DNA of 64,000 nucleotides from Proluteimonas flavola (GCF_021191705.1 NZ_JAIWPU010000001.1:32414-96413), one strand, 5' to 3'. Shown: positions 26,816-37,750, counted from the stretch's first letter. Notes: generated from the sequence alone by a model not told the origin. Numbers and translations: made by a program.

Positions 26816-29413
26816 ATGACTTCGATCCCCCGTCCCGTCCCGGCGCGCCTCGCCACAGCGGTTGCGCTCGCCGTGGCCGCGCTTCCCTCCGTCTCCCTCC
26901 TCGCCCAGACGCGCGGCGACGACGCCGCGGTTTCCACCCTCGACCGCATCGAGGTCACCGGCTCCCGCATCAAGCGCGCCGACATCGAAGGCGCGCTGCC
27001 GGTCACCGTCATCAGCCGCGACGACATCGAGGTCAGCGGCAAGACCACGGTCGCCGACCTGCTGCAGGGCTCGACCTACAATTCGTTCGGTTCGTTCACG
27101 CCGAGCTCCGGCAGTTCGGCGCAGTCGTTCTCGGGCCTGAGCCTGCGCGGGCTGGGCGCGGCGCGCACGCTGATCCTGATCGACGGCCGCCGCGCGCCGA
27201 AGTCGCCGCTGACCGGCGAGGGCCAGGACCTGAACTCGCTGCCGCTGGCCGCGGTCGAGCGCATCGAGATCCTCAGCGACGGCGCCTCGGCGATCTACGG
27301 CGCCGACGCGATCGGCGGCGTGGTCAACATCATCACCCGCAAGGACTTCAGCGGTGGCGAGGTCAACATCGGCTACGGCGACTCGCACTACGGCGGCGAC
27401 ACCCGCGAAGCCTCGGCGATCCTGGGCGTGACCGGCGAACGCGGCCGCCTGATCGCCGGCGTGTCGACGACCGAGCGCGGGATCACCTACCTCACCGACT
27501 ATCCCTGGAGCGAGTCGGGCGCATCGACCTACTCGAACAACTATCTGCAGGTGGCGACGACCGCCAGCGGCGAGCGCACGCCCGGCTCCTACCTCTACAC
27601 CGACGGCAGCGCGGTCGTGCCGGGCGGCTGCAGCGGCACGAACTTCTTCACCAACGCCGCCGGCTCGCTCTGCTACTACGACTTCAGCACCGCGATGGCC
27701 GACACCGCGAGCATCGACACCAAGAATGCGTTCTTCCGCGGCGACTACGACCTCACCGACGACTGGAGCCTGTTCTTCAACGCCTTCGTCAACAAGAAGG
27801 ACTCCAAGGGCGTCTATGCAGCGGTGCCCGAGAGCATCTTCGTCGCCGCCGGCACCCCGAACAACCTGACCGGACAGGACGCCTACATCAAGCACCGCTT
27901 CTCCGCGCTCGGCAACCGCTACACCTACCAGAACGAGGACGGCCACGACGTCTCGCTCGGCCTGCGCGGCCGCTTCAGCGACCGCATCGGCGGCGAGTTC
28001 GGCATCCGCAGCAACCTCGCCCGGGTCCACGAGACCGGCTACAACTACGTCAACATCCCGGTTGCCGAGCAGTTGTTCGCCAGCGGCGCGTACAACGCGC
28101 TGGATCCCGAATCCAACAGCGAGGACGTGCTCGACCAGATCCGCACGACCACCAGCCGCAAGATGCTCTACCGCCAGAACGAGCTGTTCGGACAGCTGGA
28201 CTTCGACCTGTTCGAGCTCGCGGGCGGCACCTCGGCACTCGCGGTCGGCGCCGAGTACCGCGAGGAATGGTACGAGGACATCTACGACCAGCAGTCGGCG
28301 GCCGGCAACGTCGGCGGCTCGTCCGGCAACTCGGCGATCGGCAGCCGCACCCAGTCCGCGGCCTACGCCGAATGGGTGCTGCCGGTGCTGTCGAACTTCG
28401 AGGTCGACCTGGCGCTGCGCCACGACCGCTACTCCGACTTCGGCAACAGCACCTCGCCGAAGATCTCGCTGCGCTGGCAGCCGCTCGACGCGCTGACCCT
28501 GCGCGCCTCCTACGGCGAGGGCTTCCGCGCGCCGGATCTTCCGGCGCTGAACCAGGAAACCGCGTTCTCGGCCTACAGCGTGTCCGATCCGGCGACCGCC
28601 CTGGCCTACGGCCTGCCGGCCAGCACCTCGATCCAGATCAACGGCTACAGCGTGGCCACACCGGACCTGCAGCCGGAAACCTCGAAGCAGTTCTCGGTCG
28701 GCGCGGCCTGGGACGCGACCGACTGGCTGAACCTCACGCTGGACTGGTACGACACGCGCATCGACAACCAGATCAAGTGGTTCTCGGCGCAGACGGTGGT
28801 CGACCGCACCGCGAATGGCCGCTACCTGCCCGAGCACCTGTACCTGGTGCGCAACGCCGACGGCTCGCTGCAGGCGGTCTACGCCGGCTACGGCAACGAG
28901 GGCCAGGTGGACACCGACGGCCTCGACTTCAGCCTGCGCACGCAGTTCGACCTCGGCCGCTGGGGCCGGGTGCAGAACCGCCTGCAGGCCAACTGGGTGC
29001 ACAGCTACGAGATCGGCAGCCCCTACGGCAGCGACGAGTACGTCGGCACCGACGGCTATCCCGAATGGCGCGCCGCGCTCGACAACCGCTGGGACATCGG
29101 CGACTTCAGCGTGAACTGGAAGATCAACGCGATCGGCTACGAGCCGGCCTACTACGTCGACTACTACGACGGCAGCTACAGCTGCAGCGAGCTGGTCGCC
29201 GACGGCTATGCCGACCGCTGCGGCGGCGCCTACGTCACCCACGACCTGCAGGTCAGCTACCAGGCACCGTGGCGCGGCAAGATCTCGGTCGGCGCGACCA
29301 ACCTGACCGACCGCAAGCCGGTCTACGACGCCGCCTATACCGAGGGCTTCAACGACTACCTCTACAACGGCTACGGCCGCCAGCTATACCTGCGCTACGC
29401 GCAGTCGTTCTGA
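26816..29413 (+). CDS. TonB-dependent outer-membrane receptor
   Basis: An 865-residue receptor. A signal peptide (about residues 1-30, ending LLAQ) is followed by a plug domain ([52 protein letters not shown]) and a 22-strand barrel ending in Phe (LRYAQSF). Such proteins import siderophores, oligosaccharides or peptides with TonB energy. The substrate cannot be read. The two-component pair 118 bases downstream on the same strand may control it or be controlled together with it. Confidence 0.92.
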   Translation: MTSIPRPVPARLATAVALAVAALPSVSLLAQTRGDDAAVSTLDRIEVTGSRIKRADIEGALPVTVISRDDIEVSGKTTVADLLQGSTYNSFGSFTPSSGSSAQSFSGLSLRGLGAARTLILIDGRRAPKSPLTGEGQDLNSLPLAAVERIEILSDGASAIYGADAIGGVVNIITRKDFSGGEVNIGYGDSHYGGDTREASAILGVTGERGRLIAGVSTTERGITYLTDYPWSESGASTYSNNYLQVATTASGERTPGSYLYTDGSAVVPGGCSGTNFFTNAAGSLCYYDFSTAMADTASIDTKNAFFRGDYDLTDDWSLFFNAFVNKKDSKGVYAAVPESIFVAAGTPNNLTGQDAYIKHRFSALGNRYTYQNEDGHDVSLGLRGRFSDRIGGEFGIRSNLARVHETGYNYVNIPVAEQLFASGAYNALDPESNSEDVLDQIRTTTSRKMLYRQNELFGQLDFDLFELAGGTSALAVGAEYREEWYEDIYDQQSAAGNVGGSSGNSAIGSRTQSAAYAEWVLPVLSNFEVDLALRHDRYSDFGNSTSPKISLRWQPLDALTLRASYGEGFRAPDLPALNQETAFSAYSVSDPATALAYGLPASTSIQINGYSVATPDLQPETSKQFSVGAAWDATDWLNLTLDWYDTRIDNQIKWFSAQTVVDRTANGRYLPEHLYLVRNADGSLQAVYAGYGNEGQVDTDGLDFSLRTQFDLGRWGRVQNRLQANWVHSYEIGSPYGSDEYVGTDGYPEWRAALDNRWDIGDFSVNWKINAIGYEPAYYVDYYDGSYSCSELVADGYADRCGGAYVTHDLQVSYQAPWRGKISVGATNLTDRKPVYDAAYTEGFNDYLYNGYGRQLYLRYAQSF

Positions 29414-29531
29414 TGCGACGCAGTGCGGCGGCCCCTCCCGGGGCCGCCGCGCCGCGGACGCCATCCGACGACCGCCTCCGCGAGCCCCTATCATCGTGAC
29501 CTCCCCAGCGCCCGCGCGGCCGCCCGACGCC

Positions 29532-30239
29532 ATGAACCTGCAGACGCCCATCCTCGTGGTCGACGACGACCCCGAACTGCGCCGCCTGATCGGCACCTTC
29601 CTCGCCGAGCACGGCTATCCGGTCCGGACCGTGGCGAACGTGCAGGAGATGCGCGAGCAGATCGCCCGCTTCCAGCCGCAGCTGGTGATCCTCGACGTGA
29701 TGATGCCCGGCGAGGACGGCCTGAGCGCCGCGCGCCGGCTCGCCAGCGAGGGCGGCCCGGCGGTCATCATGCTCAGCGCGCTGGGCACCGACACCGACCG
29801 CATCATCGGCCTGGAGGTCGGCGCCGACGACTACCTCGCCAAACCCTGCAACCCGCGCGAACTGCTCGCGCGGGTGCGCGCGGTGCTGCGCCGCCGCCAG
29901 TCCACCACCGCGAATGCCGCGGGCGGCCACCGCTTCGCCGGCTGGCACCTGGAACCGGCCCGGCGCGAACTGCGCACGCCCGACGGCCGTTTCGTCAACC
30001 TGTCCGACGGCGAGTTCTCGCTGCTGCGCGCATTCGTCGAGCACCCGCAGCGCGTGCTCAGCCGCAACCAGTTGCTCGACTACGCGCGCGGCCAGGACAA
30101 CAGCGAGGTCTACGACCGCGCGATCGACAGCCAGATCAGCCGACTGCGCCGCAAGATCAACGACTGCGGCCATGGCGAACTGATCCGGACCGTACGCAAC
30201 GAGGGCTACATGCTGCTGCCGCCGGTCGTGCGCGGATGA
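29532..30239 (+). CDS. OmpR/PhoB-type response regulator
   Basis: A 235-residue regulator. The receiver domain has the acidic pair in VVDDDP, phosphoacceptor Asp55 in LVILDVMMPGEDG, a Ser in MLSALG and Lys in YLAKPCNP. The C-terminal winged helix includes LSDGEFSLLRAFVEHP and the recognition helix RAIDSQISRLRRKI, followed by IRTVRNEGYML. ATG 29532 was preferred to GTG 29496, since it starts right before the first receiver strand. It overlaps the histidine kinase gene by ATGA, so the two are a cognate pair. Confidence 0.92.
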   Translation: MNLQTPILVVDDDPELRRLIGTFLAEHGYPVRTVANVQEMREQIARFQPQLVILDVMMPGEDGLSAARRLASEGGPAVIMLSALGTDTDRIIGLEVGADDYLAKPCNPRELLARVRAVLRRRQSTTANAAGGHRFAGWHLEPARRELRTPDGRFVNLSDGEFSLLRAFVEHPQRVLSRNQLLDYARGQDNSEVYDRAIDSQISRLRRKINDCGHGELIRTVRNEGYMLLPPVVRG

Positions 30240-31702
30240 ACCCGGCGCGCGTCCGGCGCGGGCTGCCGATCCTCGCGCGGACATTCCTGCTGCTGCTGGC
30301 GGCGCTGCTGGTCGCGCACGCGATGGGCGCGGCGCTGTTCCTGCTGCGCGAACGCACGCCCGACGGCGTGCGCCTGACCGAACTGACCGCGCTGCTGTCC
30401 TCGCGCATGCCGGCGACGAATCCGCGCCTGCAGGTCGCCGACGACGTGCCCGCACCGCCGGCGCCGGACACCGGCCACCAGCGCCAGGCCGGTCTCGAGC
30501 GCCTGCTCGCCGACTGGCTTGACCTGCCGGAGACCGCGGTGCGCGTCTACCTGCCGGACGACGCGACGCGCGAGCCGGCCGGAAGGGCACCGCCCCTGCC
30601 CCCGCCCGACGGCGGCAGGCCCCCGGGCGATGGACCGATGCCCGGCGGACCGCCACCGGACGGACTGCCGCCACCGTTCGGGAACGATTTCCCCGCGGAC
30701 GGCGGCCACCCGCCACCGCCGCGGATGCCGGGACCGCCGGACCACTGGCATCCGGACTCGCCACTGCCGGCCGGCTTCGTCGCCGCCGCGCGCCAGGACG
30801 ACGGCAGCTGGCGCGTCGTCACCGGCCTGCAGGACGGCATCACCGACATGGGCGGCCGCCTGGCGATGCTGGTCGTGCTCGGCCTGCTCGCGCTGCTGCC
30901 GCTGGCGTGGTGGTTCTCGCGCGCGCTGTCGGCGCCGATCCGGCGCTTCGCCGAGGCCGCCGACGCGATCGGCCACGACGTGCATGCGCCTCCGGTGCAA
31001 CTGGCCGGCCCACCGGAGATCGTCGGCGCGGCGGCATCGGTCAACGCGATGCAGGCGCGCATCGTCCGCCTGCTGCGCGAACGCACCGAGATGGTCGGCG
31101 CGATCGCGCACGACCTGCGCACGCCGCTGGCGCGGCTGGCCTTCCGCCTGCAGGCGCTGCCGGATCCGGAACGCGAGCGGGCCGAGGCGGACCTGGACGA
31201 GATGTCGCGGATGATCGAGGCCGCGCTGGCGTTCCTGCGCGACCAGAGCCGGCCGCCGGTCCGCACGCCGCTCGACCTGCAGGCCCTGCTCGCGGCGATC
31301 GTCGACGACGCCGCGGCCACCGGCGACGACGTCCGCCTGGAACCCGGTCCGCCGTCGCCGTTCGACGGCGACGCGCTGGCGCTGCGGCGCATGGTCGGCA
31401 ACCTGGTCGACAACGCGCTGCGCTACGGCGGCTGCGCGCGCCTGCGGCTGCTGTCGGACGCGCGCGGCTACCGGCTCGAGGTCGACGACGACGGTCCCGG
31501 CATCGACCCGGCGCAGGACGCGGACCTGTTCATGCCGTTCGTCCGCGGCGAGGCCTCGCGCAACCGCGCCACCGGCGGCATCGGGCTCGGCCTGGCCTCG
31601 GCCCGCACGGTCGCGCGCGCCCACGGCGGCGACATCGCGCTCGCCAACCGCGACGGCGGCGGCCTGCGCGCGACGGTCGTGCTAGCGCGCGGCGCGATGT
31701 AG
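30236..31702 (+). CDS. sensor histidine kinase with proline-rich periplasmic domain
   Basis: A 488-residue inner-membrane kinase. Two membrane helices (about 12-37 and 203-224) bracket a periplasmic region. About residues 115-185 of it are extremely rich in Pro, Gly and Asp (GRAPPLPPPDGGRPPGDG and similar), unlike a folded sensor domain. A HAMP region follows, then HisKA with His292 in AIAHDLRTPLARL, an N box (NLVDNALRYGG), and G boxes DDGPGID and GGIGLGLASAR. It phosphorylates the regulator encoded upstream. The His- and Pro-rich stretch could bind metal or cell wall; that is inference. Confidence 0.92.
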   Translation: MNPARVRRGLPILARTFLLLLAALLVAHAMGAALFLLRERTPDGVRLTELTALLSSRMPATNPRLQVADDVPAPPAPDTGHQRQAGLERLLADWLDLPETAVRVYLPDDATREPAGRAPPLPPPDGGRPPGDGPMPGGPPPDGLPPPFGNDFPADGGHPPPPRMPGPPDHWHPDSPLPAGFVAAARQDDGSWRVVTGLQDGITDMGGRLAMLVVLGLLALLPLAWWFSRALSAPIRRFAEAADAIGHDVHAPPVQLAGPPEIVGAAASVNAMQARIVRLLRERTEMVGAIAHDLRTPLARLAFRLQALPDPERERAEADLDEMSRMIEAALAFLRDQSRPPVRTPLDLQALLAAIVDDAAATGDDVRLEPGPPSPFDGDALALRRMVGNLVDNALRYGGCARLRLLSDARGYRLEVDDDGPGIDPAQDADLFMPFVRGEASRNRATGGIGLGLASARTVARAHGGDIALANRDGGGLRATVVLARGAM

Positions 31703-31806
31703 ATCGGCGGATCGCCGCCGGCGGGTCGGGACCGGCCCTGCGGCTGCTGGCTACCGCGCGTCGGGGGCGTGGCCGATAAGCGCCAACCAAAGCAAGAAAA
31801 TCCGGT

Positions 31807-31890
31807 GTCATCCCCGCGAAGGCGGGGATCCAGCGACTTGAACTCACTGAAAAACAAAAGGCGCTGGATTCCCGCCTTCGCGGGAATGAC
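31807..31890. repeat. dispersed inverted repeat (gtcatYcccgcgaaggcggg family)
   Basis: A 29-base arm at 31807-31835 (gtcatccccgcgaaggcggg and on) is matched inverted by 31862-31890 with two mismatches, around a 26-base AT-rich loop. A related half-copy occurs near 55632-55665. It lies in the 404-base gap 31703-32106, between the histidine kinase and a lipoprotein gene, which otherwise holds only the ppc scrap. Confidence 0.75.
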
Positions 31891-31995
31891 AGTTTTGTTC
31901 ATGGGGGCTTTTTCCGGAGAGCCGCGCGTCCATCGCATGACGGGTGAGCGCGACTCGCGGAACACGCAGGCTGCCTGCTACCCGACGCGCAGCCT

Positions 31996-32037
31996 GGTGC
32001 GGTAGCTCGGGTCGCCGAACAGCGCGCGCATCACCTG
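31996..32037 (-). pseudogene. short ppc-like scrap
   Basis: The minus strand reads QVMRALFGDPSYRTRL, to be compared with AVMRALFDDPRYRAHL in PEP carboxylase. At the base level 27 of 28 positions match ppc around 24272-24299 (cgggtcg-cgaacagcgcgcgcatcacc). It is too short to be a gene but too close to be chance in a noncoding gap, so it appears to be a second displaced piece of ppc. Confidence 0.6.
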
Positions 32038-32106
32038 TCGCCGGACGCCGCCTCGAACCTGAATACAGCGGTTATCCTATCCGCCCCCACAGGATTGGAG
32101 TCCGCT

Positions 32107-32787
32107 TTGACCCGTTTCCCACGCACGCTTGCTGCCCCGTTGGCCCTGGCCTGCGCGCTCGGCCTGGGCCTGACCGCCTGCAGCAACGACGATCCGGCCG
32201 CATCCACGCCTGCATCCTCCAATGCGTCGGTGCTGACGCTCGACGACGGCCCGGACGTGTGCCTGCGCAAGCTCGCCGAGACCTTCGGCGCGGACGTCGA
32301 AATCGCGGAACTGAGCTCGCAGTTCAGCGCCGGCGACGACATCAGCGGGCTCATCACCGGCGTGCCGCAGGGCCAGCTCGTCACCTGCAGCGCCAAGTAC
32401 CGCAGCCCGGACGATCCGCGCAAGCTGCTCAGCGCGCAACTGGACACAAACACCGGCGAGTTCGGCGAACCGCGCCCGGTGAACATCACGGTCATGGGCG
32501 GCGACGCCAGCCAGTTCGATCTCGACCAGCACGTGGTTGCGCTGTCGCAGATCGACGCCGCGGCGATCGCCGGGCTGATGGAGGCGCGAAAGCCGCAGCT
32601 CGACAGCCACTACAGCGCCTATGCCTGGAAGGCGGTGCTGGTGGAGGGACCGCGGGTGACATCGCCGGCGCATACCCTGCGCCTGGGTCTGCAAGGGCGG
32701 CTGGCGGCCAACGACGTCGTCGACTCCCGCTTCCTCACGGTCTCGATTCCCGGTGGCGAGGTCGTCGAGGACATCATCCCCGATTGA
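32107..32787 (+). CDS. lipoprotein, unknown function
   Basis: A 226-residue protein with an N-terminal signal peptide and lipobox (ALGLGLTAC, Cys near residue 25), then a Ser/Ala/Pro-rich linker and a soluble domain with two further cysteines (GPDVCLRKL and VTCSAKY). No family is recognised. TTG 32107 was chosen as start because GGAG at 32097-32100 lies six bases before it; the alternative TTG 32095 overlaps that ribosome-binding site. It should be anchored at the outer or inner membrane facing the periplasm. Confidence 0.72.
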   Translation: MTRFPRTLAAPLALACALGLGLTACSNDDPAASTPASSNASVLTLDDGPDVCLRKLAETFGADVEIAELSSQFSAGDDISGLITGVPQGQLVTCSAKYRSPDDPRKLLSAQLDTNTGEFGEPRPVNITVMGGDASQFDLDQHVVALSQIDAAAIAGLMEARKPQLDSHYSAYAWKAVLVEGPRVTSPAHTLRLGLQGRLAANDVVDSRFLTVSIPGGEVVEDIIPD

Positions 32788-32833
32788 GTGCGCCATACAG
32801 GCGCCGCCCCGCGGTGCCTGTCCTTCCCCAGGC

Positions 32834-34222
32834 TCAGTACGCGAACTCGCGGAACACGCGGTCGATGTCGCCCTGCCACGCACCGTGGAACAGCGCGAGC
32901 TTGCGCTCGGCCGGGGTTTCGCCAGACTCGGCGATCTCGATCAGCGTCTCGAGGAACACGCGCTCGTCCTGCCCGCGCGCGTTGGTGCGCGCGCGGCGTT
33001 GCAGACCGGCGGCGGAGATCTTCAGGGCTTCGACCGCGAGGTCGCGCAGCGTGCCGTCGCGGAACGGCGTCTTCAGCGCGAGACGCGGCACGTCGTCGCG
33101 CAGCGCGTTGCGCTCTTCCAGCGTGAAGTCGCGCACGAGATCCCAGGCCGCGTCCAGCGACGCGTCGTCGTACAGCAGGCCGACCCAGAACGCAGGCAAC
33201 GCGCACAGCCGTCCCCAGGGACCGCCGTCGGCGCCGCGCATTTCCAGGAACTTCTTCAATCGCACTTCGGGAAACGCCGTGGTCATGTGGTCGTTCCAGT
33301 CGCGCAGCGTCGGCAGCTGGCCCGGCAGCACCGGCAGCTCGCCGCGCATGAAATCGCGGAAGCTCTGGCCGCTGGCGTCGTGGTAGGTGCCGTCGCGGTA
33401 CGAGAAGTACATCGGCACGTCGAGCAGGTAGTCGACGTAGCGCTCGTAGCCGAAGCCGTCCTCGAACACGAAGTCGAGCATGCCGGTGCGGTCGGCGTCG
33501 GTATCGGTCCAGATGTGCGAGCGGTAGCTGAGATACCCGTTCGGCCGACCTTCGGTGAACGGCGAATCGGCGAACAGCGCAGTCGCCACCGGCTGCAGCG
33601 CCAGCGAGACGCGGAACTTCTTGACCATGTCGGCTTCGGTCGCGTAGTCCAGATTGACCTGCACCGTGCAGGTGCGGGTCATCATGTCCAGACCCAGGCC
33701 GCCGACCTTGGGCATGTAGTCGCGCATGATCTTGTAGCGACCCTTGGGCATCCACGGCATGTCGGCGCGCGACCATTTGGGCTGGAAGCCCATGCCGAGG
33801 AAACCGAGCCCCAGGCCGTCCGCGACGCTGCGCACTTCGCGCAGGTGGCTTTCGACTTCGCTGCAGGTCTGGTGCACGTGTTCGAGCGGCGCGCCTGAAA
33901 GCTCCAGTTGACCGGCCGGCTCCAGCGTCACCGAAGCGCCATCCTTGAGCAGCGCCACCGTGCGGCCGCCTTCGTCCACCGGCGCCCAGCCGAAGCGGGT
34001 CAGGCCGGTGAGCAGTGCCTCGATCCCGTGCGCACCGTCGAAGGTCGGCGGGCGCAGAGCCTGCCCCGGACTCGATCCGGGGACGTCGAGATGGAAGCCG
34101 AACTTCTCGTGCTCGGTGCCGATCCGCCAGTCCTCGATCGGCTTTTCGCCGGACGCGAGCACCTCGGCCAGTTGCGCGCGGTCGGTGATCGGGGTGTCGG
34201 CGACGTGACTCGGGCTGGACAT
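32834..34222 (-). CDS. gshA: glutamate-cysteine ligase (plant/proteobacterial type)
   Basis: A 462-residue enzyme for the first step of glutathione synthesis, joining glutamate and cysteine with [35 protein letters not shown] and [15 protein letters not shown] are typical of the GshA class found in plants, alpha- and xanthomonad gammaproteobacteria. An in-frame palindromic sequence at 34053-34084 inserts residues [11 protein letters not shown] between HLDVP and TFDGAHG, near residues 48-60. Glutathione made here feeds the formaldehyde operon and glutaredoxin in the same window. Confidence 0.93.
   Translation of the reverse strand: MSSPSHVADTPITDRAQLAEVLASGEKPIEDWRIGTEHEKFGFHLDVPGSSPGQALRPPTFDGAHGIEALLTGLTRFGWAPVDEGGRTVALLKDGASVTLEPAGQLELSGAPLEHVHQTCSEVESHLREVRSVADGLGLGFLGMGFQPKWSRADMPWMPKGRYKIMRDYMPKVGGLGLDMMTRTCTVQVNLDYATEADMVKKFRVSLALQPVATALFADSPFTEGRPNGYLSYRSHIWTDTDADRTGMLDFVFEDGFGYERYVDYLLDVPMYFSYRDGTYHDASGQSFRDFMRGELPVLPGQLPTLRDWNDHMTTAFPEVRLKKFLEMRGADGGPWGRLCALPAFWVGLLYDDASLDAAWDLVRDFTLEERNALRDDVPRLALKTPFRDGTLRDLAVEALKISAAGLQRRARTNARGQDERVFLETLIEIAESGETPAERKLALFHGAWQGDIDRVFREFAY
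34053..34084. repeat. in-frame palindrome inside gshA
   Basis: gcctgccccggactcgatccgggg here matches gcctgccccggacccgatccgggg inside folK (61760-61788) except one base. CCCCGGA-N4-TCCGGGG is a palindrome. In both genes it is read as GSxPGQALR on the minus strand. Confidence 0.8.
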
Positions 34223-34397
34223 GCGATGGACCGCTCTGCGGAAAAAGGGGGCGCCCGGCAGACCCGGAATCGCAAGCGCGCACTATAAGCGCGGACCCCC
34301 CGCAACGGGCGTGCCGCCGGTGCGACGCCAGCGTTCCAGCGATGCGCGATGGGGTTCCGTCATCGGCCCGCGCTGCAGGCCGTGCACGGACGTCGAC

Positions 34398-35030
<633 letters not shown>

Positions 35031-35160
35031 CCTAATAGCTTGGCACGACCGGCGCCGGCTTGCCCGCGCGGTTTGACCCGCCCGGTGCGGGCCAACATAA
35101 TCCCACGGACTCGCGGCCGGCACCTGTCGGACCGGCGTCGAAAGATCTCGGAGCCCAGCA

Positions 35161-36075
35161 ATGCGCCACGCTCGCGCCATTGGTATCGCCGCTCTTGTCG
35201 CCCTTGCCGTGGGCGCCGTCGCGTTCGCGCAGTCCACCGTGCAGCCGTTGCCGGACGCGCCGGCCGTGGAAACGCGGGAACTCGACGACACCGCCGTCGC
35301 CGAACTCGCCAGGACGACGCATGGCGATCCTCAGAAGGGCGCCCAGCTCGCCGGCGCCTGCGCCGCGTGCCATGGTCTGGACGGCAATGCGGACATCGAC
35401 CCTTCGCTCTACCCGCGCATCGCCGGCCAGAGCGAGCGCTACATGGCCCGCCAGCTGGCGCTGTTCAAGAGCGGCGAGCGCCTGAGCCCACTGATGCAGC
35501 CGTTCGCCCTGCCGCTCAGCGCGCAGGACATGCGCGATCTCGGCGCGCACTACGCCCAGCAGACCAGCGGCGCCGGCATCGCCGACGATGCCTTGGTCGA
35601 GGCCGGCCCCTACAAGGGCATGAAGTTCTTCGAGGTCGGCCAGACGCTGTTCCGCAGCGGCGACATCGAACGCGGCATCCCGGCCTGCATGGCCTGCCAC
35701 GGCCCGGCGGGCAGCGGCAATCCGGGCCCGGCGTATCCGCATGTCGGCGGCCAGCAGGCCTGGTACAGCGCCGGGCGGCTCTACACCTACCGCGAAGGCC
35801 AGAGCAGCGAGGCCGATACGCATCTGTTCGACGTCATGGCCGCAGTCGCCAGGTCGCTGACCGACGAAGAGATCGAAGCGGTGTCGAGCTACATGCAGGG
35901 CCTGCATGCGCGCCCCGACCCGACGCTGCTGGCCGCGATCGAGGCCCAGGCCGCGTCGATGCCGGCACCGGCGGTGCCGGCCGAAGAACAGGCCGTGCCG
36001 GCAACCGATGCGACCGCCGACGAAGCGCTCGATGCCGCGGAACCCGCGCCTGCCCCGGCGCCCGGGACGCCGTGA
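35161..36075 (+). CDS. diheme cytochrome c4
   Basis: A 304-residue periplasmic electron carrier. A signal peptide (about 1-23, ending AFAQ) is followed by two heme c sites, CAACH (Cys67, Cys70, His71) and CMACH (Cys176, Cys179, His180). Candidate axial methionines lie in PLMQPF and LFDVMAA. Cytochrome c4 passes electrons from the bc1 complex to terminal oxidases. The C-terminus (from about residue 265) is an Ala/Pro-rich tail, longer than usual c4. It lies next to two DsbA genes, a setting that suits redox protein maturation. Confidence 0.9.
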   Translation: MRHARAIGIAALVALAVGAVAFAQSTVQPLPDAPAVETRELDDTAVAELARTTHGDPQKGAQLAGACAACHGLDGNADIDPSLYPRIAGQSERYMARQLALFKSGERLSPLMQPFALPLSAQDMRDLGAHYAQQTSGAGIADDALVEAGPYKGMKFFEVGQTLFRSGDIERGIPACMACHGPAGSGNPGPAYPHVGGQQAWYSAGRLYTYREGQSSEADTHLFDVMAAVARSLTDEEIEAVSSYMQGLHARPDPTLLAAIEAQAASMPAPAVPAEEQAVPATDATADEALDAAEPAPAPAPGTP

Positions 36076-36221
36076 TGCAATGCCCGGTGGTGCCGGCATC
36101 CGGCACCCTGTCGACTTGAAACTGCACATCCACTTTCTTCGCCGTGACGACGGCGGTCCTCGCGCTTTCGCGCCCGGTGGCCGTCGCGTGCACGGCGTCC
36201 GCATTCCGGAGTGACCTGACG

Positions 36222-36878
36222 ATGTCGTCCCTGCCGCCGCGCGCCTGGCGCCACCTGTTCGTGATCGCCGCGCTCGCCGCATCCGCCTGGCTACCGGCCG
36301 GCGCGCAGGCGCCCGCACCGGTCGAAGGCCTCGACTACGCGCTGATCGCCGACGGCCAGCCGTGGCAGCCGCTCGACGGCAGGATCGAGGTCGTCGAAGT
36401 CTTCTCCTACGGCTGCGTGCACTGCTTCCATTTCCAGAAGCTGGTCGATGCCTGGCGCGCGAAGGCGCCCCGCGACGTGCGCTTCACCTATCTGCCGGCG
36501 GCATTCTCGGCCGGCGACACCTTCGCCCGCGGCTTCTTCGTCGCCCAGGCCCAGGGCATCGACGCGCGCAGCCATCACGCGATGTTCTCGGCCGTACACG
36601 AAACATCCGTCCTGCCGCGCAGCGGTGCGGGCATCGATGCGATCGCGGCGTTCTATGCCACGCAGGGCGCACGCTCGCAGGCCCGTTTCGCGGACGCGAT
36701 GGCGAGCCCGGCGACCGACGAAAAGCTGAACGCCGCGCGTGCGTTCGCGGTGCGTAGTGGCGTGGAAGGCACGCCGACGCTCATCATCAACGGCCGGTAC
36801 CGGGTGATGGGACGGCGGCTGGAGGACATCCTCGTGGTGGCCGACCAACTGATCGCACGCGAACGCGCCCAGCGCTGA
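36222..36878 (+). CDS. dsbA: thiol:disulfide interchange protein DsbA (first copy)
   Basis: A 218-residue periplasmic oxidoreductase. A signal peptide ends near residue 30 (PAGAQA). The thioredoxin fold has active site CVHC (Cys65-Cys68) in FSYGCVHCFHF, and the cis-Pro loop is EGTPTLIINGRY. DsbA introduces disulfide bonds into secreted proteins. MSSLPP at 36222 was chosen as start over an upstream frame start because it gives a proper signal peptide and GGAG lies about ten bases before. A paralog follows after 41 bases. Confidence 0.88.
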   Translation: MSSLPPRAWRHLFVIAALAASAWLPAGAQAPAPVEGLDYALIADGQPWQPLDGRIEVVEVFSYGCVHCFHFQKLVDAWRAKAPRDVRFTYLPAAFSAGDTFARGFFVAQAQGIDARSHHAMFSAVHETSVLPRSGAGIDAIAAFYATQGARSQARFADAMASPATDEKLNAARAFAVRSGVEGTPTLIINGRYRVMGRRLEDILVVADQLIARERAQR

Positions 36879-36919
36879 CCCGCGCCGCCCATCGAACGAT
36901 TTCCTTCGAGAGAGTGACC

Positions 36920-37750
36920 ATGAAGATCCGCCACACCCTGCTCCTGATGCTCGCGCCCCTCCTGCTCGTGGCCTGCAGCCAGCAACCGGATACGGCCGCC
37001 GCGCCCGCGGCGTCGCCCGATGCACCGCAAGGAACCGAACAGGTCTCGCCGGCCGCGTCGAGCCCGGGCGACAGCACGGTCGCACCCGGCGGACAGGCCC
37101 CCGAGACCGGCGCGGCCGCAGGCGAGGCCACGTCGCCCGCCGCACCGTCGGAGACGGGCAACGCACCTGCGCGCGCCCCCGAAGGCCCGGCGCCGGTCGC
37201 CGGCACCGACTATGTCGAGATCCAGGGCGGCCAGCCGTTCGCCAACGCCGCCGGCAAGGTCGAGGTGGCCGAAGTGTTCGCCTACTGGTGCGGCCACTGC
37301 GCCGCGTTCGAGCCGCTGGTCAACGCCTGGAAGGCGCGCCTGCCCGGCGACGTGAACTTCGTCGCACTGCCGGCCGTGTTCGACGAGAACGACAATTTCC
37401 CGCGCGCATTCTTCGCGTCCGAGACGATGGGCACGCTGGCCCGGACCCACGACGCCACGTTCAATGCCATCCATATCGAGAAGAAGCTGCGTCCGAACGC
37501 CGATGCCGCCGCGATCGCCGCGTTCTACGGCACGCTGGGTGTCGACCAGCAGCGCTTCACCAGCACCATGCAGAGCTTCGCGGTCAACGCCAACCTCGGC
37601 CGCGCCCGCCAGTTCGCCGTGCGCAGCGGCGTCAACGCGACCCCGACGGTCATCGTCAACGGCAAGTACCGCGTGATCGGCGGCAAGTCGCTGGAAGACA
37701 TCCTGCGCGTCACCGACCACCTGGTCGCGATGGAGCGTGCGGCGCAGTAA
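36920..37750 (+). CDS. lipoprotein DsbA-like thiol:disulfide interchange protein (second copy)
   Basis: A 276-residue paralog of the preceding gene. The signal peptide ends in a lipobox (LLLVAC, Cys19), followed by a 70-residue linker rich in Ala, Pro, Gly and Ser, then a DsbA thioredoxin domain with CGHC (Cys124-Cys127) and cis-Pro loop NATPTVIVNGKY. It is thus a membrane-tethered DsbA with the family's different active-site dipeptide (GH against VH), implying different redox strength. ATG 36920 was chosen over GTG 36914. Confidence 0.88.
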   Translation: MKIRHTLLLMLAPLLLVACSQQPDTAAAPAASPDAPQGTEQVSPAASSPGDSTVAPGGQAPETGAAAGEATSPAAPSETGNAPARAPEGPAPVAGTDYVEIQGGQPFANAAGKVEVAEVFAYWCGHCAAFEPLVNAWKARLPGDVNFVALPAVFDENDNFPRAFFASETMGTLARTHDATFNAIHIEKKLRPNADAAAIAAFYGTLGVDQQRFTSTMQSFAVNANLGRARQFAVRSGVNATPTVIVNGKYRVIGGKSLEDILRVTDHLVAMERAAQ

